A stretch of 64,000 bases of DNA from assembly GCA_963826165.1 (NCBI GenBank), contig CAWGWC010000007.1, positions 558,001-622,000 of the forward strand, written 5' to 3'. The position numbers and the translations under genes are program-made. The notes beneath the pieces were generated by a model. The model did not search any database. It was not told the origin of the DNA and saw only the letters and a list, made by a program, of their open reading frames with translations. Below are positions 7,981-16,307 of the stretch, one piece after another; position 1 is the first letter of the stretch, and the number at the start of each line of letters is the position of its first letter. Source of the DNA: JACVRW01 sp963826165 (GTDB lineage: Bacteria; Actinomycetota; Thermoleophilia; Solirubrobacterales; Thermoleophilaceae).

Positions 7981-8751
7981 TTGGTCTCGCTCGCCCAGAT
8001 CGTCCTGGAAGTAGAGGGCGGAGAGAGCTTCCTCTCGGAGGAGGGCACCCGTTCGGGCGTGATCATGCTCGCCGCCACGCTGCTCTCGTTCCTGGTCATT
8101 CGCGTGAGCACCCGGTTGATGCGGAGCGACAAGGTGCCCTGGTGGCCCGGAAGCATCGTGAGCGACGGCGGACTGCACGTGCACCATCACGTCTTCGGGA
8201 TCATCATCATGCTGCTGGCCGGGTTCGTCATGGCGCTTCAGCCGGGCAGTCCCTGGTTCGAGATCATGGCCGGGTTGTTCGGTGTCGGAGCCGGGCTCAC
8301 CCTCGACGAGTTCGCGCTGTGGCTGCACCTGGAGGACGTCTACTGGGCGGAGACCGGCCGCCGCTCCGTCGACGCCGTCCTGATCGCGTGCCTCGTGGGC
8401 GGCCTCGTGCTGCTCGGCTTCCTTCCCTTCAGCACCGACGACAGCGCCCCGGTGATCATCATCACGCTGGCGGTGATCCTCGCCATCGCGGGGCTGGCGA
8501 TCTTCAAGGGCAAGGTCTTCATGGGCATCGCCGGGGTCCTGTTCCCGCTGGTCGCCGTCATCGGCGCGATCCGGCTGGCCAAGCCCGACTCGCCCTGGGC
8601 CCGGCGCTTCTACAAGCCGGGCAGCAGGAAGCTTGCGCGCTCCGAGGTGCGTTACGAGCGGCACACCCGCCGCTACCAGCGCTTCCAGGACCAGATCGCC
8701 GGAGCGCCGATGCCCGACCATCCTTCGGACTCCAAGGAAGCTGGCGTCTGA
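7981..8751 (+). CDS. Integral membrane protein with HxHHH motif, function unknown
   Basis: A protein of about 256 residues with six or so hydrophobic helices and a hydrophilic, basic C-terminal tail. The notable feature is GGLHVHHHVFGIIIMLLAGF, a histidine cluster entering a membrane helix, followed by GAGLTLDEFALWLHLEDVYW with acidic residues and a further histidine. This could bind a metal or heme within the membrane. I do not recognise a named family. The start is placed at TTG 7981 because TAGGGT (7965-7970) lies 10 nt upstream; GTG 7954 in the same frame is the longer alternative. Confidence 0.65.
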   Translation: MVSLAQIVLEVEGGESFLSEEGTRSGVIMLAATLLSFLVIRVSTRLMRSDKVPWWPGSIVSDGGLHVHHHVFGIIIMLLAGFVMALQPGSPWFEIMAGLFGVGAGLTLDEFALWLHLEDVYWAETGRRSVDAVLIACLVGGLVLLGFLPFSTDDSAPVIIITLAVILAIAGLAIFKGKVFMGIAGVLFPLVAVIGAIRLAKPDSPWARRFYKPGSRKLARSEVRYERHTRRYQRFQDQIAGAPMPDHPSDSKEAGV

Positions 8752-8810
8752 ACGGTCGCGGGTGGCGGCTAGCACCGGCAGAAACTAACCGGGTTCGAGG
8801 AACGAGGGGT

Positions 8811-8824
8811 GGCGCAAGAGCGCC
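8811..8824. terminator. Short hairpin between convergent genes
   Basis: GGCGC-AAGA-GCGCC forms a 5-bp stem between the stop at 8751 (+) and the stop at 8829 (-). There is no T-run, so it is at best a weak terminator. Confidence 0.3.
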
Positions 8825-8828
8825 AGGC

Positions 8829-10250
8829 CTAGCGCGTGGCTGACTGCTCCTGCTGGGCGGCTGCGAGCAGCTCCTCGAAGCTGCACAGCTTCACGCGCGG
8901 GCGCCCGTGTGGCTCCCCAGCGGCCTTCTCGGCATTGTCGATCGCCATCCAGCCGTCGTAGGAGACGGCGTCGGGGCGGCGCTCGGCCACCAGCCGGTCG
9001 AGCGAATCGCGGTCGGGATCGGCGGGCTCGAGCAGCCGCCCGGCGTCGAGGTCCTCCAGGAGGAGCTCCACCGTCTCCGCGGCGTCGCGCTTGTTGGTGC
9101 CGATGATCCCGGTGGGCCCGCGCTTGATCCAGCCCGCCACGTACTGCCCGGTGACCGGCTCGCCCTCCTCGGCCACCACCCGGCCCCGGTCGTTGGGAAT
9201 GACGGTCCGGCGCTGGTCGAAGGGCAGCCCCTCGATTGGGGTGCCGCGGTAGCCGATAGAGCGGAACACCAGCCCACAGGCGATCTCCTCCGAGGTGTCC
9301 CTGGGCCGCGGCCGGATCTGGCCCGAGTCGTCGTGAGCCAGCTCGTTGTGGCCGATCCGGATCCCCTCGACGCGCTCCTCGCCGATGATCTCCAGCGGCG
9401 AGACGAGAAAGCGCAGCACGATGCGGCGGTGCTTGCCCTCCAGGGGGCGCTGTGCGTACTCATGCACGATCTTCACGTTCTTCTTCGCCGTGTTGTGAGC
9501 GGCGTCCGACTCGATGAACTCGCTCGACAGCGGATCGAGCTCGGCCTCGCCGGGATCGACGTAGATGTCGGCGTGGGTCATGGCGCCGAGCTCGAGCAGC
9601 TCGGGGTTGGTGAATGCCGCCTGGGCCGGGCCGCGCCGGCCCAGCACGAAGATCTCGCGCACCTTGGACTCGGCCAGCGCCTCGAGGGCGTGGTCGGCCA
9701 CGTCGGTCGCTTTGAGCTCGTCCGGGGTGAGCGCCAGCATGCGAGCTACGTCGGCGGCCACATTGCCGTTCCCCACCACCACCGCGCTCTCGGCCGAGAG
9801 GTCGAACACGAGGTCGCGGTAGTCGGGATGGCCGTTGTACCAGGCCACGAACTCGGTGGCCGCCCAGCTGCCCGGGAGGTCCTCGCCGGGGATCCCCATG
9901 CGCCGGTCGGTCTGAGCGCCCACCGCGTAGATCACGGCGTGGTAGCGGGCGGTCAGGTCGTCGTGGGTGATGTCCCGGCCGAGCTCGACGTTGCCGTAGA
10001 AGCGAAAGCCGGGCTGAGCGGCGATCTTCTCGTACACCCGCGAGACGGCCTTGATGTTCGGGTGGTCGGGCGCCACACCACCGCGCACCAGCCCCCACGG
10101 CGTCGGCAGCCGGTCGAAAACATCCACCTCTACCCGCAGGTCGGGGTGCGACTTCGAGTTGAACAGCGCCCCGGCCGCATAGAAACCCGACGGCCCGGAG
10201 CCGACGATCGCTACGCGAAGCGGAATCTCAGGGGTGCCAATCGTTGCCAT
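8829..10250 (-). CDS. fprA: Ferredoxin-NADP+ reductase, FprA type
   Basis: An adrenodoxin-reductase-like flavoprotein of 473 aa that passes electrons between NADPH and a ferredoxin. It shows the FAD motif VGSGPSGFYAAGAL at residues 15-28, PTPWGLVRGGVAPDH at about 49-63, the NADP-binding VVGNGNVAADVARM, and the C-terminal GTNKRDAAETV. This is the arrangement of mycobacterial FprA and mitochondrial adrenodoxin reductase. No ferredoxin or P450 lies alongside, so the partner is unknown. An imperfect hairpin lies directly before the ATG. Confidence 0.92.
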   Translation of the reverse strand: MATIGTPEIPLRVAIVGSGPSGFYAAGALFNSKSHPDLRVEVDVFDRLPTPWGLVRGGVAPDHPNIKAVSRVYEKIAAQPGFRFYGNVELGRDITHDDLTARYHAVIYAVGAQTDRRMGIPGEDLPGSWAATEFVAWYNGHPDYRDLVFDLSAESAVVVGNGNVAADVARMLALTPDELKATDVADHALEALAESKVREIFVLGRRGPAQAAFTNPELLELGAMTHADIYVDPGEAELDPLSSEFIESDAAHNTAKKNVKIVHEYAQRPLEGKHRRIVLRFLVSPLEIIGEERVEGIRIGHNELAHDDSGQIRPRPRDTSEEIACGLVFRSIGYRGTPIEGLPFDQRRTVIPNDRGRVVAEEGEPVTGQYVAGWIKRGPTGIIGTNKRDAAETVELLLEDLDAGRLLEPADPDRDSLDRLVAERRPDAVSYDGWMAIDNAEKAAGEPHGRPRVKLCSFEELLAAAQQEQSATR

Positions 10251-10295
10251 GAAGCTGCGCCGGACCCCGTCGAGGGGCCGGGCCGCGCCAGCTTC
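10251..10295. promoter_or_regulatory. Imperfect hairpin between the RDD gene and fprA
   Basis: GAAGCTG (10251-10257) pairs with CAGCTTC (10289-10295). Inside it, CCCC (10265-10268) pairs with GGGG (10274-10277) across a GTCGA loop. The structure abuts the fprA ATG and leaves no room for a Shine-Dalgarno. It may end RDD transcription or control fprA translation. Confidence 0.35.
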
Positions 10296-10301
10296 GCGAC
10301 T

Positions 10302-11168
10302 CTAGCGATCGGCCTCTTCGTCGTCGCCCATGACGAGATCGATGGCCGACACGGTCTCCACCGGCTTGACGACGACCGCCTCGCCGGCCGGCGCATCGGC
10401 CTCCTCCGCGGTTGGCTGCTCGAACGGGACCGGCGCCGGCGGCGCCTGTGCGGCGATCACCTCGACGGACGGCTCGGGCTCGGCGACGGGCACGAGCTCC
10501 GGCTGGGGCTCTGGCTCGGCCTCCACCTCGACCACCGGCTCCGGCTCAGCATCGACAGCCGCATCGGGTTCCACCTCCGGCTGCATCGAGGGCTCGAAGG
10601 GCCGCAGCTCGGGCGCGGGCGGCACTGACGCCGCCGGCTCCTCCTCGACCCGCTCGGACGGCAGCTCGGGCAGTGTCACCGCGGGCGCGGCGGCCGCCGC
10701 AGGAACAGGAGCCGTCGAGGCCGGCGCAGCAGCGTCTACCACGACCGTTCCGCCGGCCAGGTCGCCGAGGCGCTGGCGGCGCTCGCCGGTGACCAGCATC
10801 ACGATCAGGCCGACCAGGTAGAGAGCGATGCCGTCGATCACCCGCAGGATCGTCCGCACGAAGATCTCGCGCATGCCGGCGTGACCGCCGTCGGCGCGGA
10901 CGACGCGAAGCTTCATGAGCCGCTTGCCGATCGTCTGCCCGCCGCCGGACTCGCAGGCGAAGTAGTAGTAGAGCGCCCAGCCCAGAAGGATGACGTCCAG
11001 GGCCGGGGTGAACTCGACCTCGCCGCCGTTCAGGGCACCGGCCACGAAGCCGATCAGGGCGGCACCCGCGCCGAGCACCACCAGGTCGATGAGAGCGGCC
11101 AGCACACGTCGGTTGTCGAGGCGCGGGCCGGACGCGGAAACGGCGGATGCATGGGCGATGGCGTTCAT
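10302..11168 (-). CDS. RDD-family membrane protein with long acidic, proline-rich tail
   Basis: About 288 residues. The first 140 form an RDD domain: DNRRVLAALIDLVVLGAG carries the R...D pattern, followed by GGQTIGKRLMKLRVV and a further helix pair. The remaining half is a low-complexity Ala/Pro/Glu/Val tail rich in EPEP repeats, presumably disordered and cytoplasmic. RDD proteins are small-molecule or ion transporters, or chaperone-like membrane proteins, of varied role. The ATG at 11168 is chosen; ATG 11198 is possible. It is divergent from the Ppx/GppA gene. The same frame stays open far upstream, but only because of the high GC. Confidence 0.75.
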   Translation of the reverse strand: MNAIAHASAVSASGPRLDNRRVLAALIDLVVLGAGAALIGFVAGALNGGEVEFTPALDVILLGWALYYYFACESGGGQTIGKRLMKLRVVRADGGHAGMREIFVRTILRVIDGIALYLVGLIVMLVTGERRQRLGDLAGGTVVVDAAAPASTAPVPAAAAAPAVTLPELPSERVEEEPAASVPPAPELRPFEPSMQPEVEPDAAVDAEPEPVVEVEAEPEPQPELVPVAEPEPSVEVIAAQAPPAPVPFEQPTAEEADAPAGEAVVVKPVETVSAIDLVMGDDEEADR

Positions 11169-11255
11169 CCGACCCACGATCGGCGCCTTCGCGCGCATCC
11201 TTGACCGGCGGCCCTGAACTCCGGACGGTTCGCGAAACGGCAATGATCCGCAGCC

Positions 11256-12770
11256 GTGGAGCGAATGGCCGTGATCGACATGGGTTCGAACTCGTGGCGC
11301 CTGGTGGTCTACGGCTACGAGCCGGGCACGCCGTGGTGGAGCCTCGTCGACGAGATCAGGGAGCCGGTACGGGTGAGCGCCGGGATGGCCGAGGAGGGCG
11401 CGATCCGGCCCGAGCGCTTCGAGCTCGCCCTGCACACCGCGGCGGTGTTCTCGGCCTTCTGCCGGGCCTCGGGGGTCGGCGAGATCGAGGCCGTGGCCAC
11501 CAGCGCGATCCGCGACGCCCGCAACGGGCCCGAACTCCTCGAACGCATCGAGGAGCACAGCGGACTCGTGCCGCGGGTGATCAGCGGCGGTGAGGAAGCG
11601 GGCTACGGGGCGCTCGCCATCGTCAACTCCACCACCATCGAGGACGGCTGCGGGCTCGACATGGGTGGCGGCAGCATCCAGGCCATCCGCATCGAGGACC
11701 GGCGGATGACCGACTCGATATCGCGCCCGCTCGGCTCGGTTCGCGTGAGCGAGGACTTCCTCCCCGGCGAGAAGGCCACGGGCAAGTCCCAGAAGGCCCT
11801 GCGCCGGCACGTGGCCGACGAGCTCGGCGGCGTGGAATGGTGGGAGGACGGGGGACGGCTGGTGGGCACCGGCGGGACGATCCGCAACCTGGCCTCGGCC
11901 GCCATGAAGCGGCTCGACCTGCCGGATATCGACGTACAGGGCTTCCTGCTGTCGCGCGACGCCGTGGAGGAGCTCATCGACGAGCTGGCCGGACGGCCCG
12001 CCTCCAAGCGCGGCAACGTGAGGGGCATAAAGCCCGACCGCGGCGACGTGATCCTCGGCGGCGCCCTGGTGCTGGCCGCGGCCATGGAGACCGGCGGCTT
12101 CGAGGCGATCGAGGTGACCGAGGCCGGGCTGCGGGAGGGCATCTTCTTCGAGCGCCTGCTCGGCGAGCGCCGGCTGTTCGAGGATCTGCGGATCGAGTCG
12201 GTGGAGAACCTGGCCCACCGTTTCGTGCACGACCCCGAGCATCCCAACCACGTGGCCGCGCTCTCCCTCCAGATGTTCGACGGCCTGCTGGAGGCGGGCC
12301 TGCACGACTACGGCTCACCGGAGCGCGAGCTGCTCTGGGCGGCCTGCATCCTGCACGACATCGGCACGGCGATCGACTACGACGACCACCACCGTCACTC
12401 GCACTACCTGATCCTCAACGCCGGGCTGCCGGGCTTCACCCCACGCGAGCTCGTGCTGATCGGGCTGATCGCGCGCTACCACCGCAAGGGGGAACCCGAC
12501 GCCTCGGAGCTCGGCGACCTGTCCGAGAAGGGAGACGGAGCGCGGCTGGAGCTGCTGTGCGCGATCATCCGCCTGGCCGAGCAGTTCGAGCGCAGCCGCG
12601 ACCGATCGATCGAAAGCGTGAGCGTGGCCACTGCAAACGGCACGGTTGAGCTGCGCCCTGTCACCGACTCCGGCGGCGACCCGAGCGTGCCGATCTGGGC
12701 GGCTCGCCGCAACGCCGACCTGCTGGCCGGCGCGGTGGAGCGGTCGGTGGACGTGACCGACCCGGTCTAG
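11256..12770 (+). CDS. Ppx/GppA phosphatase with C-terminal HD domain
   Basis: A protein of 504 aa that probably hydrolyses inorganic polyphosphate and/or pppGpp. The N-terminal ASKHA-type ATPase fold shows VIDMGSNSWRLVVYG (residues 5-19), ISGGEEAGYGALA, LDMGGGSIQAI and VGTGGTIRNLA, the phosphate-binding motifs of the family. The C-terminal HD-like domain contains ILHDIGTAIDYDDHHRHSHY (HD near residue 367) and ARYHRKGEPD. This two-domain architecture is normal for actinobacterial and E. coli-type Ppx. The start is GTG 11256; ATG 11265 is possible. It converges on the FAH-family gene with a 4-bp CTAG overlap. Confidence 0.85.
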   Translation: MERMAVIDMGSNSWRLVVYGYEPGTPWWSLVDEIREPVRVSAGMAEEGAIRPERFELALHTAAVFSAFCRASGVGEIEAVATSAIRDARNGPELLERIEEHSGLVPRVISGGEEAGYGALAIVNSTTIEDGCGLDMGGGSIQAIRIEDRRMTDSISRPLGSVRVSEDFLPGEKATGKSQKALRRHVADELGGVEWWEDGGRLVGTGGTIRNLASAAMKRLDLPDIDVQGFLLSRDAVEELIDELAGRPASKRGNVRGIKPDRGDVILGGALVLAAAMETGGFEAIEVTEAGLREGIFFERLLGERRLFEDLRIESVENLAHRFVHDPEHPNHVAALSLQMFDGLLEAGLHDYGSPERELLWAACILHDIGTAIDYDDHHRHSHYLILNAGLPGFTPRELVLIGLIARYHRKGEPDASELGDLSEKGDGARLELLCAIIRLAEQFERSRDRSIESVSVATANGTVELRPVTDSGGDPSVPIWAARRNADLLAGAVERSVDVTDPV

Positions 12771-13579
12771 GCCAACGTCGTCTCGAGCACGCCCAGCGTC
12801 GGCGCGCTGATCACGACCTCGTCGCCCGGTGCCAGCCACACCTTGGGGTCGCGAAGGCTGCCCACGCCCGCCGGGGTCCCCGTGGAAACCACGTCGCCGG
12901 GCTCGAGGGTCATCAGCATCGAGAGGTAGGCCACGAGCGCCGGGATCGAGTGAACGAGGTCCGCGGTGGTGCCCTGCTGCATCTTCTCGCCGTTGAGCGT
13001 GAGCTCGAACTCGATCTCGTCATGGGGGCCGGCTTCGTCGGGCGTGACCAGCGCCGGGCCGCACGGCGCCGAGCCGTCGAACACCTTGCCGGGCATCCAC
13101 TGCGGCGTCTTGAACTGGTAGTCGCGGGCGGAGAGGTCGTTGAGGAGCATGTAGCCCGCGAGGTGGTCGAGCGCGTTCTCCTCGGTCACGTCCTTGGCCC
13201 GCTTGCCGATCACGAACGCCACCTCAGCCTCGTAGTCGACCCGGCTCCAGGGCGGCAGCTCGACCGTCGCGCCCGTGGGCACGATCGCGTTGGCGAACTT
13301 GGCGAAGAAGGTGGGCAGCTTGGGAGCCTCCTTGCCCTGCTCCTCGGCGTGCGCGTGGTAGTTCTGGCCGATGCAGACGAGCTTGCCCGGGCGCGCCAGC
13401 GGCGCCAGCAGGGTGACATCGCCGAGCGACAGCGCCTCGCCGGTCTCCGCGGGCGCTTCGGAAAGGCCCCCGGCCACCAGGGAGTCGAGACTGGGCGCCC
13501 CTTCGAGCGGATGCACGCGCTCGTCCCGCAGGACGGCCGCAGCCGGACCGGACTCGGTTTTCACGCTCACCAGCCTCAT
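12767..13579 (-). CDS. Fumarylacetoacetate hydrolase family protein
   Basis: About 270 aa, the FAH-family C-C bond hydrolase/decarboxylase fold. Motifs include KLVCIGQNYHAHAEEQG, the metal-site glutamates in SRVDYEAEVAFVIG, YMLLNDLSARDYQ, and a C-terminal PGDVVSTGTPAGVG. Such enzymes open or decarboxylate ring-cleavage products of aromatic catabolism, or act as oxaloacetate/acylpyruvate hydrolases. The short form is not the dedicated fumarylacetoacetase, and it lies far from hppD/hmgA, so a role in tyrosine breakdown is not implied. The start is ATG 13579, with GGGGGA about 5 nt upstream. Confidence 0.82.
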   Translation of the reverse strand: MRLVSVKTESGPAAAVLRDERVHPLEGAPSLDSLVAGGLSEAPAETGEALSLGDVTLLAPLARPGKLVCIGQNYHAHAEEQGKEAPKLPTFFAKFANAIVPTGATVELPPWSRVDYEAEVAFVIGKRAKDVTEENALDHLAGYMLLNDLSARDYQFKTPQWMPGKVFDGSAPCGPALVTPDEAGPHDEIEFELTLNGEKMQQGTTADLVHSIPALVAYLSMLMTLEPGDVVSTGTPAGVGSLRDPKVWLAPGDEVVISAPTLGVLETTLA

Positions 13580-13600
13580 CGCGGTCCCCCACCCTATGCG

Positions 13601-13606
13601 TACCCT
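13601..13606 (+). promoter_or_regulatory. -10 box of the ABC1 kinase gene
   Basis: TACCCT lies 7 nt before the ATG at 13614 with no Shine-Dalgarno. It favours this start over the ATGs at 13596 and 13626. Confidence 0.4.
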
Positions 13607-13613
13607 CAAAGCG

Positions 13614-14999
13614 ATGCCTAAGGACATGCCCAAGGGGCGAGTGCGACGAGCCGCCAAGGTCGGAAAGCTCGCCGGAGGTCAGGCCGCTCGCGGCTATGTG
13701 ACCAAGGCGGCCAACCTCACCCGAGACGAGGAAGGCCGCCGCGCGGCCGCCGATCGTCGCCAGATGGAGGCCGCCGAGCAGATCTTCGACGTGCTCGGCC
13801 AGATGAAGGGCGCGGCCATGAAGGTCGGTCAGGTGGCGTCGTTCATCGACACGGGCGCCTTCCCGCCCGAGTTCCAGGACCGCATCCAGGCCAAGCTGGC
13901 GGAGCTGCGCGACGCGGCGCCGCGCGTCTCCTTCGAGCGCATGAAGAAGGTGATCGAGGACGACCTGGGCGAGAAGCTGGAGGACGTCTTCTCCGAGTTC
14001 GAGGAGGAGGCCGTGGCGGCCGCCTCGATCGGACAGGTCTACCGGGCGCGCCTGCGAGACGACGGCCGCGAGGTGGCCGTGAAGGTCCAGTACCCCGGCG
14101 TGGCCCAGGCCGTGCGGGCGGACCTGCAGAACCTCGGGCTCATCATGCGGGTGGCCAAGCGCATCGCGCCCGGGATGGATGCCAAGGCGATGACGGCCGA
14201 GATCAAGGAGCGGCTCACCGACGAGCTCGACTATGAGCACGAGGCGCAGCAGCACAGGGCCTTTGCCCGCAGCTGGCGCGGGCACCCGTTCATCTACGTG
14301 CCGGCCGTGGTGACGGAGCTCTGCACCGAGCACGTGCTGGTGACCGAGTGGGTCGAGGGCATCGGCTTCGAGGAGGTGCGCGAGCTGGACGACGCCACCG
14401 TCGACCGCTTCGGCGAGATCGTATTCCGGTTCTTCTTCGGCTCGCTCTACCGCAACGGACACTTCTCCGGCGACCCCCACCCGGGCAACTACCGGCTCAT
14501 GGACGACGGGCGGGTGGCGTTCATCGACTTCGGGATGTCGAAGCGGGTGGCGCGCGAGGACATCGACGCCGAGATCGAGGCGATGCGGCTGGCCATGGAC
14601 GGTGACGTCGAGGGGCTGCACCGACAGCTGGGAGCGATGGGCTTCTTCGACCCCGACGATCCGGTGGTCACCCCGGAGGCCGTCTTCGAGCATTTCCACG
14701 ACGTGACCGCCTGGTACATCGAGGACCGCGAGGTGACGATCGACCGGGAGCTGGTGGCCCAGGTCCTGATCGACTTCGGCGACCCCCGATCGCGCCACTG
14801 GCAGCTGATGAAGCGGGAAACGATGCCGCCTCAGTCGATGCTGGCCCGTCGCATGGAGGCGCTCACCCTCGGCGTGCTCGGCCAGCTTGGTGCCACGGCG
14901 AACTGGCATCGCATCGGCCGGGAGTGGCTGTTCGGCGACCCGCCCTCCACCGACCTCGGGGGCCTCGAGGAGCCGTTCCACGACAAGGCGGCCGCGTAG
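13614..14999 (+). CDS. ABC1/UbiB/ADCK-family atypical kinase
   Basis: About 461 aa. It contains the family-specific features: the KxGQ motif in MKVGQVAS near residue 70, the alanine-rich nucleotide loop AAASIGQVYRA near 134 in place of a glycine loop, VAVKVQYPG, GDPHPGNYR near 286 and FIDFGMSKR near 303. UbiB-like proteins are membrane-associated ATPases or kinases that support isoprenoid-quinone or lipid metabolism. No obvious C-terminal membrane anchor is seen, and no quinone genes are adjacent. AlkA-like glycosylase follows after 9 bp with its own putative -10 box. Confidence 0.88.
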   Translation: MPKDMPKGRVRRAAKVGKLAGGQAARGYVTKAANLTRDEEGRRAAADRRQMEAAEQIFDVLGQMKGAAMKVGQVASFIDTGAFPPEFQDRIQAKLAELRDAAPRVSFERMKKVIEDDLGEKLEDVFSEFEEEAVAAASIGQVYRARLRDDGREVAVKVQYPGVAQAVRADLQNLGLIMRVAKRIAPGMDAKAMTAEIKERLTDELDYEHEAQQHRAFARSWRGHPFIYVPAVVTELCTEHVLVTEWVEGIGFEEVRELDDATVDRFGEIVFRFFFGSLYRNGHFSGDPHPGNYRLMDDGRVAFIDFGMSKRVAREDIDAEIEAMRLAMDGDVEGLHRQLGAMGFFDPDDPVVTPEAVFEHFHDVTAWYIEDREVTIDRELVAQVLIDFGDPRSRHWQLMKRETMPPQSMLARRMEALTLGVLGQLGATANWHRIGREWLFGDPPSTDLGGLEEPFHDKAAA

Positions 15000-15002
15000 G
15001 CT
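14997..15002 (+). promoter_or_regulatory. -10 box of the AlkA-like gene
   Basis: TAGGCT overlaps the stop codon of the upstream kinase gene and lies 6 nt before the GTG start; it suggests a separate leaderless transcript. Confidence 0.35.
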
Positions 15003-15008
15003 GAGCCA

Positions 15009-15668
15009 GTGCCCCGCCCGAGCGCCGGCTCCCGCACCCAACCCGCCCGCGTCACCAAGAAGGCCCTCGCCACCCTGCGATCCGATCCGGTGATGGCCCG
15101 CCTGGTGGACGAACACCACGAGGTCGTGCGTCGTGACATGGCCCGTGAGCGCCCGGGCGATGCTTACGGGGCGCTACTGCGCTCGATCGTCGGCCAGCAG
15201 CTGTCCACCAAGGCGGCGAGCACCATCTACGGACGGCTGGCCGACAACTTCGGCGGACGCGCTCCCACGCCGCGCGAGCTGCTCGAAACCGAGCCCGAGC
15301 GCATCCGGGCGGCCGGGCTGTCCAACGCGAAGGTCGCCTACCTGCGTGATCTGGCGGTGCACGTCGAGGAGGGCACGCTCGAGCTGGAGCGGCTTCCCGA
15401 GCTCAGCGACGAGGAGGTGGCCGAGCAGCTGACCGCGATCAAGGGGCTGGGCCAGTGGACGGCGGACATGTTCCTCATGTTCCACCTCCAGCGCCCGGAC
15501 ATCCTGCCGGTGGGCGACCAGGGCATCCGCAACGCGGTGAAGGCGGCCTACCGACTGCGCAAGCTGCCCGACCCCAAGCGCCTCGAGAAGATCGGGCGGC
15601 CGTGGCGGCCCTACCGCACTCTGGCGTGCGTGTACCTCTGGAGCTCGCTCGACAACGCGCCGGGCTAG
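15009..15668 (+). CDS. DNA-3-methyladenine glycosylase II (AlkA-like, HhH-GPD)
   Basis: A protein of 219 aa that excises alkylated bases in base-excision repair. SIVGQQLSTKAA is the typical N-terminal DNA-contact segment. The helix-hairpin-helix IKGLGQWTADMFLMF lies around residues 144-158, and the catalytic aspartate is in VGDQGIR (Asp170). It lacks the N-terminal Ada-type regulatory domain and any Fe-S cysteines, so it is a plain AlkA/Mag-type enzyme. The start is GTG. It converges on erpA with a 4-bp CTAG overlap of stop codons. Confidence 0.9.
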   Translation: MPRPSAGSRTQPARVTKKALATLRSDPVMARLVDEHHEVVRRDMARERPGDAYGALLRSIVGQQLSTKAASTIYGRLADNFGGRAPTPRELLETEPERIRAAGLSNAKVAYLRDLAVHVEEGTLELERLPELSDEEVAEQLTAIKGLGQWTADMFLMFHLQRPDILPVGDQGIRNAVKAAYRLRKLPDPKRLEKIGRPWRPYRTLACVYLWSSLDNAPG

Positions 15669-16021
15669 ACGGCGGTGCCGCAGCTGGGCTCTTCCTCGGC
15701 GACCCGGAAGGAGGAGCCACAGCCACAGGAGGCCACGGTGTTCGGGTTGGACACCTCGAACCCCGAGCCCTGGAAGCTCTCGGTGAAATCGACGGTCGAG
15801 CCGTCGACGTACTGGAGGCTGGCGGGATCGACCAGGACGTTGATCCCCGCGGCGTCGAAGACGTGGTCGTCGTCGCGCTTCTCGTCGAGGGCCAGGGCGT
15901 ACTGGAATCCCGAGCAGCCGCCGCCACGCACGCCGACCCTCAGGCCAACGTCGCCCTCGGCTCCCTGGGCAGCGATGAAGTCGTTGACCTTCTGGGCAGC
16001 GATGTCGGTGAGCGTGACCAT
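15665..16021 (-). CDS. erpA: A-type iron-sulfur carrier/insertion protein (ErpA/IscA family)
   Basis: 118 aa. It receives an Fe-S cluster and delivers it to target apoproteins. The three cluster-binding cysteines are Cys36 in RGGGCSGFQY and Cys99 and Cys101 in SCGCGSSF, the classic HesB/IscA pattern. The length is normal. It is divergent from bolA and a CGFS glutaredoxin, which form a known Fe-S trafficking pair, so the three genes make a small cluster-handling locus. A perfect TATAAT box lies 9 nt before the ATG. Whether it is ErpA-, IscA- or SufA-like cannot be settled by eye. Confidence 0.9.
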   Translation of the reverse strand: MVTLTDIAAQKVNDFIAAQGAEGDVGLRVGVRGGGCSGFQYALALDEKRDDDHVFDAAGINVLVDPASLQYVDGSTVDFTESFQGSGFEVSNPNTVASCGCGSSFRVAEEEPSCGTAV

Positions 16022-16030
16022 CAGACCCGC

Positions 16031-16036
16031 ATTATA
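16031..16036 (-). promoter_or_regulatory. Consensus -10 box of erpA
   Basis: Minus-strand TATAAT lies 9 nt before the erpA ATG. A perfect consensus hexamer stands out in such GC-rich DNA and implies a strong promoter with a very short or absent leader. Confidence 0.55.
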
Positions 16037-16052
16037 TCGGCGATCCTGTCGT

Positions 16053-16058
16053 TACCCT
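16053..16058 (+). promoter_or_regulatory. -10 box of bolA-grx
   Basis: TACCCT lies 9 nt before the bolA ATG; a GGAG follows it, so both leaderless and very short-leader initiation are possible. Confidence 0.35.
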
Positions 16059-16067
16059 GGAGTTTGG

Positions 16068-16307
16068 ATGCCGACCGCAGCCGAGCTGAAGGAGCGGATA
16101 CTCAAAGCCCTGCCGGGCGCGCAGGTGATGGTCCATGACCTCACCGGCGGCGGGGACCACTTCCGTGCCGAGGTCATCTCGGACCGCTTCGAGGGCCTGT
16201 CGCGGATCGACCAGCACAAGCTGATCTACGACGTGTTCGGTGATGACGTCGGCGGTCCCATCCACGCGCTGTCCATCAAGACCCAGACCCCTGGAGCCGG
16301 ACTGTGA
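16068..16307 (+). CDS. BolA-family protein
   Basis: 79 aa, the size of a stand-alone BolA. The pattern AELKERILKALPGAQVMVHDL, then GGGDHFRAEVISDRFEGLSR and DQHKLIYDVFG, matches the family fold, with the conserved histidine in the LSRIDQHKLIY helix. BolA proteins bind monothiol glutaredoxins and help move or sense [2Fe-2S] clusters. The next gene is exactly such a glutaredoxin, overlapping by four bases (GTGA), so the pair is translationally coupled. Confidence 0.9.
   Translation: MPTAAELKERILKALPGAQVMVHDLTGGGDHFRAEVISDRFEGLSRIDQHKLIYDVFGDDVGGPIHALSIKTQTPGAGL

Noticed and set aside
11169..12305. Upstream extension of the RDD frame over the Ppx gene
   Set aside because: The extension lies antisense to a well-conserved phosphatase and has no protein signature; the RDD gene starts at 11168.
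12767..13579. Fumarylacetoacetase completing the hppD-hmgA tyrosine pathway
   Set aside because: It is a short FAH-family protein about 47 kb away, with motifs of the general hydrolase/decarboxylase group.
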